From the NCBI RefSeq assembly GCF_019285515.1, contig NZ_CP079095.1, forward strand, positions 2,202,501 through 2,266,500: a stretch of DNA of 64,000 nt, in the 5' to 3' direction. The translations under genes were made by a program, and so were the position numbers. The stretch is from Methylococcus sp. Mc7. Lineage in GTDB: Bacteria > Pseudomonadota > Gammaproteobacteria > Methylococcales > Methylococcaceae. The first letter of the stretch is position 1. Each line of letters starts with the position of its first letter. The notes beneath the pieces are model-generated. The model was given only the letters and a program-made list of their open reading frames with translations. It ran no database searches and had not been told where the DNA came from. Positions 27,986 to 36,823 of this stretch are shown piece by piece.

Positions 27986-30637
27986 ATGCGTGACGCTACC
28001 CCGAAAACCATCTACCTCAAGGATTACCAGCCACCCGAATATCTGGTCGACGCCATCGACCTGTTCTTCGAGCTGGATCCCCAGTCCACCCGCGTCACTT
28101 CCCGGCTGAAGCTACGCCACAATCCGGCGGTGGAGGAATGGAAGCCCGTGCTCGCGCTCGACGGCGAGCAACTGGCATTCGAGTCCGCCAAGCTCAACGG
28201 ACGGATGCTGACCGAGGGCGAGTACAGCGTCAGCGACACGGGGCTGGTGATCCATGCGGTGCCGGACCGTCCGTTCGAACTCGAGATCGTCAACCGGATC
28301 AACCCGGAAGCCAACACCGCGCTGGAAGGGCTGTACCTGTCCAACGGCATGTTCTGCACCCAGTGCGAACCGCACGGCTTCCGCCGCATCACCTATTACA
28401 TCGACCGGCCCGACGTCATGTCGTTGTTCACCACGACGATCGTGGCGGACCAGAGCCGCTATCCGGTGCTGCTGTCGAACGGCAACCGGAGTGCGCGCGG
28501 CGAACTCAAGAACGGCCGGCACTGGGTCAAGTGGGAGGACCCCTTCAAGAAGCCCTGTTATCTCTTCGCCCTGGTGGCCGGGCAGTTGGCCTGCCTGGAA
28601 GACCGATTCGTCACCGCCTCGGGCCGCGAGGTGGCGCTGCAGATCTACGTGGAGCCGCACGACTTGGACAAGTGCGATCACGCCATGCAGTCGCTCAAGC
28701 ACGCGATGCGCTGGGACGAGGAGCGCTTCGGCCGCGAGTACGACCTCGACCTGTACATGATCGTCGCCGTCAGCCACTTCAACATGGGGGCGATGGAGAA
28801 CAAGGGGCTCAACGTCTTCAATACCAAGTTCGTGCTGGCGCGGCCCGATACCGCGACCGACGCCGATTACGAACACATCGAGGGCGTCATCGGCCACGAA
28901 TATTTCCACAACTGGACCGGCAACCGCATCACCTGCCGCGACTGGTTCCAGCTCAGCCTGAAGGAAGGGCTGACCGTGTTCCGCGACCAGGAGTTCAGCG
29001 CCGACCGGAGCTCGCGGGCGGTCAAGCGTATCGAGGACGTGAACCTGCTGCGGACCCGCCAGTTCGCCGAGGACGCAGGTCCCCTGGCGCACCCGGTGCG
29101 GCCGGATTCCTACATCGAGATCAACAACTTCTACACCCTCACCGTGTACGAGAAGGGCGGGGAGGTGGTGCGGATGCTCCGGACCCTGGTCGGCCCCGAG
29201 GGCTTCCGCAAGGGTACGGACCTCTATTTCGAGCGCCACGATGGGCAAGCCGTGACCTGCGACGATTTCGTGCGCTGCATGGAGGACGCCAACGGCATCG
29301 ATTTGGGCCAGTTCCGCTTGTGGTATGCCCAAGCTGGCACCCCGGAACTGCGGCTCGAATCCGAATACGACGCCGGGGCCCGGACCCTGCGCCTGTCGGT
29401 GCGCCAGTCCTGCCCGCCGACGCCGGGCCAGCCGGTCAAGCAGCCTCTGCACATCCCGTTGGCCGTTGGCCTGCTGGCGGAGGATGGGCGCGAATTGCCG
29501 CTGCGCTTGGCTGGCGAAGCCGAGGCCGGCCCGGGAACCCGGGTGCTGCACGTCCGGGAGGCCGAACAGGTGTTCGAATTCGTCGACGTGCCGGAACGGC
29601 CCGTAGTCTCCGCCTTGCGCGGCTTTTCCGCGCCGGTCCGATTGAAAATGGAACGCGGCGCCGAGGAATTGGCATTCCTGTTCGCCCACGACACCGACGC
29701 CTTCAACCGCTGGGACGCCGGCCAGACCTTGGCGACCCAGGTGATGCTCGGCCTCATCGAGCGCATCCAGGCGGGCGAAACTCCGCAAAGCCTCGACTCG
29801 AACCTGATCGATGCCTTCCGCACACTGCTGGCGCGACCGGCGGCGGACCTGTCCTATCAGGCGCTGCTGCTGGGCCTGCCTTCGGAAGATTACGTCGCCG
29901 CCTTGATGAGCGTGGCCGATCCGGAAGCCATCCACCGGGCGCGCCAGACGGTCCGCAAAGCCTTGGCCGCTGCCCTGGCCGAGGATTTTCTGAGGCTCTA
30001 CCGGGAGCACCATGCGGCTGAAACGGGCGGTCTCGATCCGGCCGCGAGAAACCGGCGCCGGATCAAGAACACCTGCCTGGGATTCATCGCCGAACTGGAG
30101 ACGGCCGAATCGTACGAGCTGTGCGCAGCCCAGTTCCGCGAAGCCCGCACCATGACCGACCAGATCGCGGCCCTGGGAGCGATCGTCAACAGCGCCCATC
30201 CGGAAAAGGCGGACTGCCTGGCCGAGTTCTACCGCCGCTGGCGTGAGGAGGCGCTGGTCATCGACAAATGGTTCGGCCTGCAGGCGAGCTGTCATCTGCC
30301 CGGCACCCTGGAGAGCGTCAAGGCGCTGACCGCGCATTCCGATTTCGACCTGCGCACCCCCAACCGCGTGCGTTCGCTGATCGGCGCGTTCTCGCAGGCC
30401 AACCCGGTCAATTTCCATGCGGCCGACGGCAGCGGCTACGAATTCCTAGGGGATCAGATCGTCGCCCTCAACGCCATCAATCCCCAGGTCGCCGCCCGCA
30501 TGCTGGGCGCCTTGACCCAGTGGCGCCGCTACGACAAGGGGCGGCAGGAAGCCATGTGTCGCCAGTTGCAGCGCATCGCCGGGCTGGAAGGCGTGTCGAA
30601 GGATGTGTACGAGGTGGCGGTGAAGAGTCTGGCGTAG
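27986..30637 (+). CDS. pepN: aminopeptidase N
   Basis: An 883-aa M1 zinc aminopeptidase that removes N-terminal residues from peptides in the cytoplasm. The exopeptidase signature GAMEN is near residue 267, and the zinc site HEYFHNWTGNRIT begins near 304 with the third ligand in the NLxxxE-type segment downstream (LKEGLTVFRDQEF). Length matches E. coli PepN (870 aa). Monocistronic; divergent from the two-component operon. Confidence 0.96.
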   Translation: MRDATPKTIYLKDYQPPEYLVDAIDLFFELDPQSTRVTSRLKLRHNPAVEEWKPVLALDGEQLAFESAKLNGRMLTEGEYSVSDTGLVIHAVPDRPFELEIVNRINPEANTALEGLYLSNGMFCTQCEPHGFRRITYYIDRPDVMSLFTTTIVADQSRYPVLLSNGNRSARGELKNGRHWVKWEDPFKKPCYLFALVAGQLACLEDRFVTASGREVALQIYVEPHDLDKCDHAMQSLKHAMRWDEERFGREYDLDLYMIVAVSHFNMGAMENKGLNVFNTKFVLARPDTATDADYEHIEGVIGHEYFHNWTGNRITCRDWFQLSLKEGLTVFRDQEFSADRSSRAVKRIEDVNLLRTRQFAEDAGPLAHPVRPDSYIEINNFYTLTVYEKGGEVVRMLRTLVGPEGFRKGTDLYFERHDGQAVTCDDFVRCMEDANGIDLGQFRLWYAQAGTPELRLESEYDAGARTLRLSVRQSCPPTPGQPVKQPLHIPLAVGLLAEDGRELPLRLAGEAEAGPGTRVLHVREAEQVFEFVDVPERPVVSALRGFSAPVRLKMERGAEELAFLFAHDTDAFNRWDAGQTLATQVMLGLIERIQAGETPQSLDSNLIDAFRTLLARPAADLSYQALLLGLPSEDYVAALMSVADPEAIHRARQTVRKALAAALAEDFLRLYREHHAAETGGLDPAARNRRRIKNTCLGFIAELETAESYELCAAQFREARTMTDQIAALGAIVNSAHPEKADCLAEFYRRWREEALVIDKWFGLQASCHLPGTLESVKALTAHSDFDLRTPNRVRSLIGAFSQANPVNFHAADGSGYEFLGDQIVALNAINPQVAARMLGALTQWRRYDKGRQEAMCRQLQRIAGLEGVSKDVYEVAVKSLA

Positions 30638-30658
30638 GCGGTGACGTCCGCCCCCGGT

Positions 30659-30928
30659 TTATGCCGGGGAATGGGTCTTGAGCCAATCGCGCAAGGCGGC
30701 GTTCATGCGCGATTGCCAACCCTGGCCGGTGGCGCGAAAGGCGGCAACGATGTCGGCGTCGTAGCGTACCGTCAGGGCGACCTTGCGGTTTTCCGCCCTG
30801 GGGCGCCCCCGGCGCACCAGTTTTTCGCCGACAAATTCGTCGGCTTGCTCGAAGAATTCGTCCGTGAGTTCCGGGGCGTCGTCCGGATCATGCCACTCGG
30901 TGGGCGTAACGGGTTGTTTCGCGTTCAT
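30659..30928 (-). CDS. brnA: BrnA antitoxin
   Basis: An 89-aa antitoxin with the BrnA layout: acidic N-terminal part that wraps the toxin (DDAPELTDEFFEQADEFVGEK), then RRGRPRAENRKVALTVRYDADIVAAFRATGQGWQSRMN, a ribbon-helix-helix DNA-binding domain. It overlaps the 3' end of brnT by 41 bases, as is normal for this module. It should repress its own operon with BrnT. Confidence 0.9.
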   Translation of the reverse strand: MNAKQPVTPTEWHDPDDAPELTDEFFEQADEFVGEKLVRRGRPRAENRKVALTVRYDADIVAAFRATGQGWQSRMNAALRDWLKTHSPA

Positions 30929-31160
30929 TGGCTTTCCTCAAGGAAATGATGCGGCGAGCCTCGCCGCGAGGTGTCCAGACCAGAACCACCATTCGGCCTT
31001 TCAGTATGCCGACTGTGATGAAGCGTGATTCGCCATAATCTTCGCGGGCGTCTTCCAGGGTAAAGTGGCGTCCGGCAAATATTTCAGCGGCATCTGCGAA
31101 ATCCACGCCGCGTTCGGCGAGGGTCTTGTTGCGTTTTTCGGGATCGAATTCGATCAACAT
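30888..31160 (-). CDS. brnT: BrnT toxin
   Basis: A 90-aa RelE-fold ribonuclease toxin. The N-terminal IEFDPEKRNKTLAERGVDFADAAEIF and C-terminal RRIISLRKANERE blocks are characteristic of BrnT. It normally cuts mRNA and halts translation under stress until neutralised by BrnA. The frame is complete. A perfect palindrome lies directly upstream of its ATG. Confidence 0.9.
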   Translation of the reverse strand: MLIEFDPEKRNKTLAERGVDFADAAEIFAGRHFTLEDAREDYGESRFITVGILKGRMVVLVWTPRGEARRIISLRKANERETTRYAHRVA

Positions 31161-31165
31161 GTCGA

Positions 31166-31184
31166 ATTATCGTAGTTACGATTA
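31166..31184. promoter_or_regulatory. palindrome at the brnT start, candidate BrnA operator
   Basis: ATCGTA-GT-TACGAT (31169-31182), flanked by matching A/T, ends nine bases before the brnT ATG. Ideal position for autorepression. Confidence 0.5.
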
Positions 31185-31232
31185 TTTTTGCCGTCAAGGG
31201 TGCCGTACGGCTCGGCAGAGCATGGGACTGCC

Positions 31233-32261
31233 ATGAAAGCCTGGTTGATCGACCAAACAGGGCCGCTGGATTCGTCGCGAACCCCGCTGCGGCTCGCCGA
31301 CCTCCCGGTGCCGGTGCCCGGCCCTGGCGAAATCCTGCTGCGGGTTTCGGTCTGCGGCGTGTGCCACACCGAAATCGACGAGATCGAGGGCCGCGCCGCG
31401 CCGCCCTGCCTGCCGGTGGTGCCCGGGCACCAGGTCGTCGGCCGAATCGCGGCTCTCGGGGCGGGTGTGACGGGATTCGCCGTGGGCGATCGCGTCGGCG
31501 TGGCCTGGATATTTTCCGCCTGCGGCGAATGCGAGTACTGCCGGTCGGGACGGGAGAACCTCTGTTCCGGATTCCGCGCCACCGGGCGCGACGCCGACGG
31601 CGGCTATGCGGAGTACATGAAGGCGCCTGCGGCCTTCGTCTTCCGTATCCCGGAGGGGTTCACCGATCTTGAGGCCGCGCCGCTCCTGTGCGCCGGCGCC
31701 ATCGGCTACCGTTCGCTCAACCTCGCGGGGCTCCAAAACGGCCAGCGGCTGGGGCTTACCGGGTTCGGGGCGTCCGCCCATCTGGTGCTGATGATGGCGC
31801 GGCACCGGTTCCCCGATTCGGAAGTCTACGTGTTCGCGCGCAATCCTGAGGAACGCGCCTTCGCGCGGCAACTGGGCGCGGTCTGGGCCGGCGATACCGC
31901 GGATATTTCTCCCGCGCCGCTGGCTGCCATCATCGACACCACGCCGGTCTGGAAGCCGGTGGTCGCGGCGCTCGCCAACCTCGCTCCCGGCGGCCGGCTG
32001 GTCGTCAATGCGATACGCAAGGAGCCCGGGGACCGTGACTGCCTGGCCGGTCTCGACTATGCCCGGCATTTGTGGATGGAGCGGGAAATCAAGTCGGTCG
32101 CCAACGTGGCGCGCAGCGACGTGGCCGGCTTTCTGGCGCTGGCGGCGGAAATCGGCATCCGTCCCGAGACGGAGGAGTACGCATTCGAGGACGCCAACCG
32201 GGCGCTGCTCGACCTCAAGCAGCGCCGGATTCGCGGGGCGAAGGTGTTGCGGGTGGCCTGA
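31233..32261 (+). CDS. zinc-binding alcohol dehydrogenase family protein
   Basis: A 342-aa medium-chain dehydrogenase. The catalytic zinc ligand is in CGVCHTEIDEIEG, with VVPGHQVVGRI supplying the His-Glu region. The structural zinc site is CGECEYCRSGRENLC. The nucleotide-binding loop reads GLTGFGASAHLVLMMA, close to but not a strict GxGxxG. These AdhP-like enzymes oxidise alcohols or reduce aldehydes with NAD(P). Start MKAWLIDQ at 31233; an earlier in-frame start lacks family support. It stands alone between two toxin-antitoxin modules. Confidence 0.88.
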   Translation: MKAWLIDQTGPLDSSRTPLRLADLPVPVPGPGEILLRVSVCGVCHTEIDEIEGRAAPPCLPVVPGHQVVGRIAALGAGVTGFAVGDRVGVAWIFSACGECEYCRSGRENLCSGFRATGRDADGGYAEYMKAPAAFVFRIPEGFTDLEAAPLLCAGAIGYRSLNLAGLQNGQRLGLTGFGASAHLVLMMARHRFPDSEVYVFARNPEERAFARQLGAVWAGDTADISPAPLAAIIDTTPVWKPVVAALANLAPGGRLVVNAIRKEPGDRDCLAGLDYARHLWMEREIKSVANVARSDVAGFLALAAEIGIRPETEEYAFEDANRALLDLKQRRIRGAKVLRVA

Positions 32262-32348
32262 ACGGCCGATTTACTTCGTCCCCTTACCAAGTACGACACC
32301 GCGGACAAGTGTTTTCGCCCCGCTCCCGCTTATGGTGTAATAGACCCC

Positions 32349-32629
32349 ATGAAAGCCGTGGAACTGTTTCGTACCAAGGAGGCTTACGCGGCGAGGGGTT
32401 CGTCGAGATCGTGATTTGGAGGGTTCCGTCTCCTGTGCCTCCGTCGCAGCATCCTTACAAGTACCGGCTGGTTTACGTTGTGGATGGCGAGCGGAGAGTG
32501 GGTTATGACAATGAACGAGGCAAGGGCGATCACAAACATATCGGTAACCAAGAGGCACCGTATCGCTTCGTCAATCCCCAACAATTGATGGCTGATTTCA
32601 TAGCCGATATAGAAGGTGTCGAACAATGA
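32349..32629 (+). pseudogene. tumE: tumE toxin gene with N-terminal frameshift
   Basis: A typical TumE (DUF6516) start, MKAVELFRTKEAYAA from 32349, is in one frame and ends at a TGA at 32412. The body, EGFVEIVIWRVP then YKYRLVYVVDGERRVGYDNE and GKGDHKHIG, continues in the next frame from about 32393 to the stop at 32629. One lost base near 32390-32393 explains the shift. Internal GTG codons could start a product without the first 20 residues, but a working toxin is unlikely. Stop overlaps the antitoxin ATG as ATGA. Confidence 0.7.
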
Positions 32630-33003
32630 CCGAGCGAGTTTTGAATGTGAAAGTGGGGGAGCCTCTCGAGGCGAATCTGTCCCGTGCGGCCCGGATGATG
32701 GAGGCGCTGGAGCTTGGGGAGAGTCCTGCGCCGTATTTCGGGATCGGTTTTGCCGACGTCGGTCAGTTCGCGGCGTTGTTCACGCCGCGCCGCTGGGATT
32801 TGCTCGCCGTTCTGCGGGAATGCGGTCCCATGACCGTTGCGGAGCTGGCGTGGCGGCTGAAGCGCGACTACAAGAACGTGCACGGCGACGTGGAGAAGCT
32901 TTCCGCGTGGCATGCCGTGGAGCGGGATGAGCGGGGATGGGTGAGCGCCCCCTATTCCGAGATCGTAGTGGACATTCGCCTTCCGCAAGGGCGGGTGGCT
33001 TGA
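32626..33003 (+). CDS. tumA: TumA-type antitoxin, winged-helix DNA-binding protein
   Basis: A 125-aa protein of the HVO_A0114/MarR-like family that partners TumE toxins: PRRWDLLAVLRECGPMTVAELAWRLKRDYKNVHGDVEKLSAWHAVER is the helix-turn-helix with its typical KNVHxDVxxL signature. The frame is intact although the toxin gene is not. It might still bind the operon promoter, or have been kept by chance. Confidence 0.78.
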   Translation: MTERVLNVKVGEPLEANLSRAARMMEALELGESPAPYFGIGFADVGQFAALFTPRRWDLLAVLRECGPMTVAELAWRLKRDYKNVHGDVEKLSAWHAVERDERGWVSAPYSEIVVDIRLPQGRVA

Positions 33004-33013
33004 GCCGGAATTT

Positions 33014-33583
33014 TCAGTCCCTAACGGCCCCTCTGTAGCAATGGTCGAACAGTATCCGCCATTCCGCGAGCTGGATGCGCCGGCACAAGGCCTCTGCCGG
33101 CGTGTGGCCGAGGCGGGCGGTTTCGCACAGGTCGATGAAGGCGAAGGGGTCCCAGGCGGTTTGCCGCAGCAGGAATTCGGTTTCGCGCGAGGGCGGTTCG
33201 GCTTGGGTCAGCTCCCGCGCGGCGGCGGCCACTTCGGGAAAGACCGGATGGCTGCCGACTCGCTTGAACCAGTACTTGCTGTTCCAGGCGTCCGGCTCGC
33301 GGCGATGGAGGATGCCGTGCCAGTAGCTGCCGCTGGCCGTGGCGATGCCCTGGCTGATTCGGTGGCTTTCGTCGAAAAAATCGTGATACAGCCAGACCGC
33401 CGCCAGGCAGCACCGTGCCATGTCATGGTCGCGGACCGTTTCGGGTTCGAAAGCCGTTTCGATCCGCAACGCCTCCAGCCGCGGCCGCATGCCGAGGTTG
33501 GGTACGCCCGGTACCAGGCTGTTCAGCCGTTCGTTGGCCAGGAGTTCGGCGAAGGGTTTTGAATAGTGAGTTGTTTTGGGCAT
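33014..33583 (-). CDS. conserved hypothetical protein
   Basis: A 189-aa soluble protein without signal peptide or membrane helix. Notable segments are ARCCLAAVWLYHDFFDESHRISQGI and SYWHGILHRREPDAWNSKYWFKRVGSHPVFPEV, rich in His, Trp and Tyr, as in small metal- or substrate-binding enzymes. I do not recognise the family with confidence. It converges with tumA and lies 27 bases downstream of the DUF29 gene on the same strand. Confidence 0.7.
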   Translation of the reverse strand: MPKTTHYSKPFAELLANERLNSLVPGVPNLGMRPRLEALRIETAFEPETVRDHDMARCCLAAVWLYHDFFDESHRISQGIATASGSYWHGILHRREPDAWNSKYWFKRVGSHPVFPEVAAAARELTQAEPPSRETEFLLRQTAWDPFAFIDLCETARLGHTPAEALCRRIQLAEWRILFDHCYRGAVRD

Positions 33584-33610
33584 GGCCGTCAGCTCTTCAT
33601 TGCCGGAGTC

Positions 33611-34045
33611 TCAATCCGGCCAGAAGTCCGGATTCAGGATTTCCGCCTGTTCCCATTCGCAGGAGGCCGGGAACATATCTTCCAGCCTGGCGGTTTCGTC
33701 CGCCGCGAGTTCCACGGCGTCGGGGTAAGCCTTCTCAATTGCGGCTGCTACGACGGATTCCAAACTGGGGTTATCCCTCAGGATGTCGGCAAGATCGTCG
33801 CGTTGCAAATCTATCACCGTGCGCCAGCCTCGGGGCCTGTTATCAGACACGTATTTCCATTTCAGCATGTGGTTGAGCAGCACCCGGAAATGCCGGTACA
33901 GAATCCTTTCATAATTGGCTATCTCGGCTTCGAGTTCCTCGATCAGATGCGCTGTGTCCATGTCGCTCAACCGGCCTGCTTTCAGCAACTCGGCCTGCTG
34001 ATGCAGCCAGGCGGCGTGGTCGGTGTCGTAAAGATTTGCGCTCAT
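33611..34045 (-). CDS. DUF29-family protein
   Basis: A 144-aa helical protein with the DUF29 pattern: LYDTDHAAWLHQQAELLKAGRLSDMDTAHLIEELE, then YRHFRVLLNHMLKWKYV and RGWRTVIDLQRDDLADIL. DUF29 proteins are common in cyanobacteria and methanotrophs, often among toxin-antitoxin genes; no biochemical role is established. It lies 16 bases from the response regulator gene on the same strand but is probably not functionally linked to it. Confidence 0.85.
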   Translation of the reverse strand: MSANLYDTDHAAWLHQQAELLKAGRLSDMDTAHLIEELEAEIANYERILYRHFRVLLNHMLKWKYVSDNRPRGWRTVIDLQRDDLADILRDNPSLESVVAAAIEKAYPDAVELAADETARLEDMFPASCEWEQAEILNPDFWPD

Positions 34046-34061
34046 CGGGGGACTGTGGCTT

Positions 34062-34709
34062 TCAGGTCTTGAATATCCCGTTCTGGTAGGCGAGGCGGGC
34101 CATTTCGGCGGTGGTGTTCACGCCCAGCTTGCTCTTGATGAGGGTACTGTAATTGGCGACGGTTTTATAGCCGAGCCGCAGTTCTTCTGCGACCTCCCGG
34201 GTGGTGTAGCCCTTGGCTAGCAGCAGGAAGACGTCGAACTCGCGGGCCGAGAGCGTGTTCAAAGCGGTGGCCGCCTCGGCGCCGCCCAGAGTCTGCATCG
34301 CCAGGCGCTGGGCGATCTCCGGTTCCAGGAACGATTCGCCTGAGGCGATCCTGGCCACCGCGTCGACCAGGATTTCCGGCGCGCAGCTCTTGGTGATGTA
34401 GCCCCTGGCGCCGGCCTCCAGCGCGCGCACCACGTAGATGAGCTCGTCGTGGATGCTGAACACCAGGATACGGGCCGAGGCGTCGCGGGTGCGGATGCGG
34501 CGGATCGAGGCCAATCCGCCGATGCCGGGCAGCGAAAGGTCCATGACGATCACGTCCGGGCGGGTGTCGGCGTAGAGCTGGCAGGCCTCCTCCCCCCGCT
34601 CGGCCTCGCCGACGACTTCGATGTTCTGGGTGCCGGACAGCAGCAGGCGGTAGCCCGCGCGGACCACGGCGTGGTCATCCACCAGCATCACGGTAATCTT
34701 GGGTTTCAT
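34062..34709 (-). CDS. NarL/LuxR-family response regulator
   Basis: A 215-aa regulator: receiver with VDDHAVVRAGYRLLL and phospho-aspartate in DVIVMDLSLPGIGG, lysine in YITKSCAPEIL, and a C-terminal LuxR helix-turn-helix (LSAREFDVFLLLAKGYTTREVAEELRLGYKTVANYSTLIKSKLG). An ATG two codons earlier is possible. It overlaps the kinase stop and they form a pair. The pair lies 1.8-4 kb upstream of the mxa operon on the opposite strand. In other methanotrophs a LuxR-type regulator (MxaB) and a kinase (MxaY) control mxa, so a role here is a reasonable guess, not shown. Confidence 0.92.
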   Translation of the reverse strand: MKPKITVMLVDDHAVVRAGYRLLLSGTQNIEVVGEAERGEEACQLYADTRPDVIVMDLSLPGIGGLASIRRIRTRDASARILVFSIHDELIYVVRALEAGARGYITKSCAPEILVDAVARIASGESFLEPEIAQRLAMQTLGGAEAATALNTLSAREFDVFLLLAKGYTTREVAEELRLGYKTVANYSTLIKSKLGVNTTAEMARLAYQNGIFKT

Positions 34710-36052
34710 GAACATTCGTCTCCGCAGGGAATCTTGATGCGCAGGGTGACGCCGGCGCCGGGGCGGGTGTTGAGGCTGAACTGTCCCCCCAGGCTCTCCA
34801 CCCGTTCGCGGATGCCGAGCAGCCCTAAGCCGGCCGGGGCTTGAGCGGGATCGAAGCCGGCTCCGTCGTCGCTGACCTTGAGCAGGAGGGCTTCGGGCCG
34901 TTCGTCCACCGCCTCGATCAGGTTGAGGTGTATTCCGAGATTGCTCGCGCCGGAATGCCTCACCACGTTGGTCAGGCTTTCCTGCACGATCCGGAAGACA
35001 TGTATCCGGGAGTCGCCGACGCATTCGTCGATACCGTCGTCGCAACGGAAGTCCAGCGCGATGCCGGGATAGCGGTTGCGCCAGTTCTCGATCATGTCTT
35101 CGAGCGAGGCTTTCAGTCCCAGCTCGTCCAGCATCAAGGGGCGCAGGCGCTGCATCAGGGTGCGCAGCACGGCGAACAGATGGTCGCAGATCGACTGGAT
35201 GGCGCCGACGGCATCGGCGGTCGATTTGTCGTCCCGCTCCGGCTTGCGGAGCGACGCGGCGATCGCCTTGATCGCGCTCAGCGACTGGCCCAATTCGTCG
35301 TGCAATTCCTGCGCGAGGTAACGCCGTTCCTCTTCCTGGATCGCCAGCGAGCGCTGGGTCAGCGCCCGGTTTTCCTCGCGGGTCTTCTCCAGCGCGCAGA
35401 CCGTGTGGTTGAAGGTCCGCGAAATGCGGGCGAACTCGGGCAGGTAGAACTCCGGCAGGCGCCGGCTGTAATCGCCGTTTTCCAGATTCTCCAGCCCTTC
35501 GAGGATCACGCCCACGGATTTGAATGCACGCCCCAGGGTGGTATGGACGACCAGGTACACCGTCACGGCGAGCGCCAGCATCAGCAGCAGAAAGCCGCGC
35601 GCTTCGGTCCAGGCTTCGGCGATCTCGTCGGCCGGGTTGGCGTCGATGGTGATCTGGATCATCGGGTTGCCGATCTGGTGCAGGTGTTTCTCCGCCACCA
35701 GGGGTTCCGGCGCCACCGCCCAGGCGAACCAGCGGGGCGCTTCTTCACCCTCCGCCGGTGCAAGGGAGGAGGGGAGGTCGATGATAGTCCTTTCGCCTTG
35801 ATGGACGCTGAGGCTCAAATGGCGGGTACGGTCGAGCCGGGCGAGCTGGGCGATCCAATCCACCGGCGAACGGCCGGCGGCGACCGCCTGCTCCAGGCCG
35901 GCGTCGATCAGCTGCAACGCCAGGTTGACCGAGGAGCGGACTTCCTCCGCCACCGAACGGCGCGCGTTGTGTACCACGAACAGCGTGCCCATGCCGATGA
36001 TGGCCAGCATCACCAGCCCGATCATGAGGTTCAGGCGAAACCGCAGGCTCAA
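34706..36052 (-). CDS. NarX/DegS-like sensor histidine kinase
   Basis: A 448-aa membrane kinase of the HisKA_3 class. Membrane helix 1 about residues 8-28, periplasmic sensor 29-155, helix 2 about 156-175, HAMP to 235, then a DHp motif EERRYLAQELHDELGQSLSAIK with the phospho-histidine in ELHDELGQ, and a C-terminal ATPase (RIVQESLTNVVRHSGASN, DDGAGFDP, GLGLLGIRERVESLGG). The first codon is TTG with GGAG about ten bases before it; the next ATG is nine codons on. Cognate to the overlapping NarL-type regulator. Confidence 0.9.
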   Translation of the reverse strand: MSLRFRLNLMIGLVMLAIIGMGTLFVVHNARRSVAEEVRSSVNLALQLIDAGLEQAVAAGRSPVDWIAQLARLDRTRHLSLSVHQGERTIIDLPSSLAPAEGEEAPRWFAWAVAPEPLVAEKHLHQIGNPMIQITIDANPADEIAEAWTEARGFLLLMLALAVTVYLVVHTTLGRAFKSVGVILEGLENLENGDYSRRLPEFYLPEFARISRTFNHTVCALEKTREENRALTQRSLAIQEEERRYLAQELHDELGQSLSAIKAIAASLRKPERDDKSTADAVGAIQSICDHLFAVLRTLMQRLRPLMLDELGLKASLEDMIENWRNRYPGIALDFRCDDGIDECVGDSRIHVFRIVQESLTNVVRHSGASNLGIHLNLIEAVDERPEALLLKVSDDGAGFDPAQAPAGLGLLGIRERVESLGGQFSLNTRPGAGVTLRIKIPCGDECS

Positions 36053-36184
36053 AGGCGCTTACTCCGGGAAAAAATCGGGTTAGTTTGCCTCGATTGGCGA
36101 GTGTTTTGACAGGGAGATATTCCTGATTGTCGGAGGGGCGTGCCGGGGAGATGCGGAACCACCGGCCAGACGGGGGTGGCGGCT

Positions 36185-36526
36185 TCAAGCGCCGAGCAGT
36201 CTACGCGCCAGCACCGACTGCATGTCCCGGCGGCCATCGGAGATCAGGTAAATAATGATCTGGTGACCCATGATCCGATAGATCACCCGGTAGGGCTTGA
36301 ACGTGGTTTGCCGATATTCCTTGATACCCAGCGACACCAGCTCCTTCGGGTAGCCGCCGCGTTCGGGGAACTGCGCCAAGTCCTCCACAACCTCCAGCAG
36401 CCGGTCGAGAACGTAGCCGGCATTCGCCGCGCAGTCGAACTCGGCAATGTAGTCGTGAATGGCTTCCAGGTCTTGTTCCGCGCCTTGGGTGAGCAGGACT
36501 TCGTATGGGGGCGGCTTGCCCGCCAT
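36185..36526 (-). CDS. RelE/ParE-family toxin
   Basis: A 113-aa toxin: YEVLLTQGAEQDLEAIHDYIAEFD at the N terminus and EYRQTTFKPYRVIYRIMGHQIIIYLISDGRRDMQSVLARRLL at the C terminus are the RelE/ParE plasmid-stabilisation fold. The ATG at 36526 overlaps the antitoxin stop as ATGA. It may cleave mRNA or poison gyrase; the family cannot be separated by eye. The frame is intact, with both partners present. Confidence 0.85.
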   Translation of the reverse strand: MAGKPPPYEVLLTQGAEQDLEAIHDYIAEFDCAANAGYVLDRLLEVVEDLAQFPERGGYPKELVSLGIKEYRQTTFKPYRVIYRIMGHQIIIYLISDGRRDMQSVLARRLLGA

Positions 36527-36801
36527 CAAGCGCTTGCGCGCTCGGCGCGCAGACGGGCCACGACGTCGGCGACAGTCCTGACGCTACCGGCTTGCACCTC
36601 CCGGTTTCCCAGCGCGAGGATCTTCAGCAGAGCCAGCGTTTCCTGGGTCTCCTCGAACGTAACCACATCCTGCAAGACGGCCTTGGCTTCCCCGTTCTGG
36701 GTGATGACCAAGGGCTCCCGCCGTTCGGCAAGATGCGCCAGCACCTCGGCGGCGTTGGCCTTGAGATAGCTGATGGGTTTGACTTGGGATGAGTAGCGCA
36801 T
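36526..36801 (-). CDS. Phd/YefM-family antitoxin
   Basis: About 91 aa beginning MRYSSQVKPISYLKANAAEVLAHLAERREPLVITQNGEAKAVLQDV, the Phd/YefM N-terminal DNA-binding fold, followed by a charged C-terminal tail that would bind the toxin. The ATG at 36801 has GAGGAC at a proper distance; the ATG at 36807 lies too close to it. Coupled to the RelE/ParE toxin. A palindromic site lies just upstream. Confidence 0.87.
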   Translation of the reverse strand: MRYSSQVKPISYLKANAAEVLAHLAERREPLVITQNGEAKAVLQDVVTFEETQETLALLKILALGNREVQAGSVRTVADVVARLRAERASA

Positions 36802-36823
36802 GGTCATGTCCTCGATGTTGGAT

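Noticed and set aside
28112-30418. A 768-codon frame opposite pepN
   Set aside because: Antisense shadow; pepN has all its catalytic motifs.
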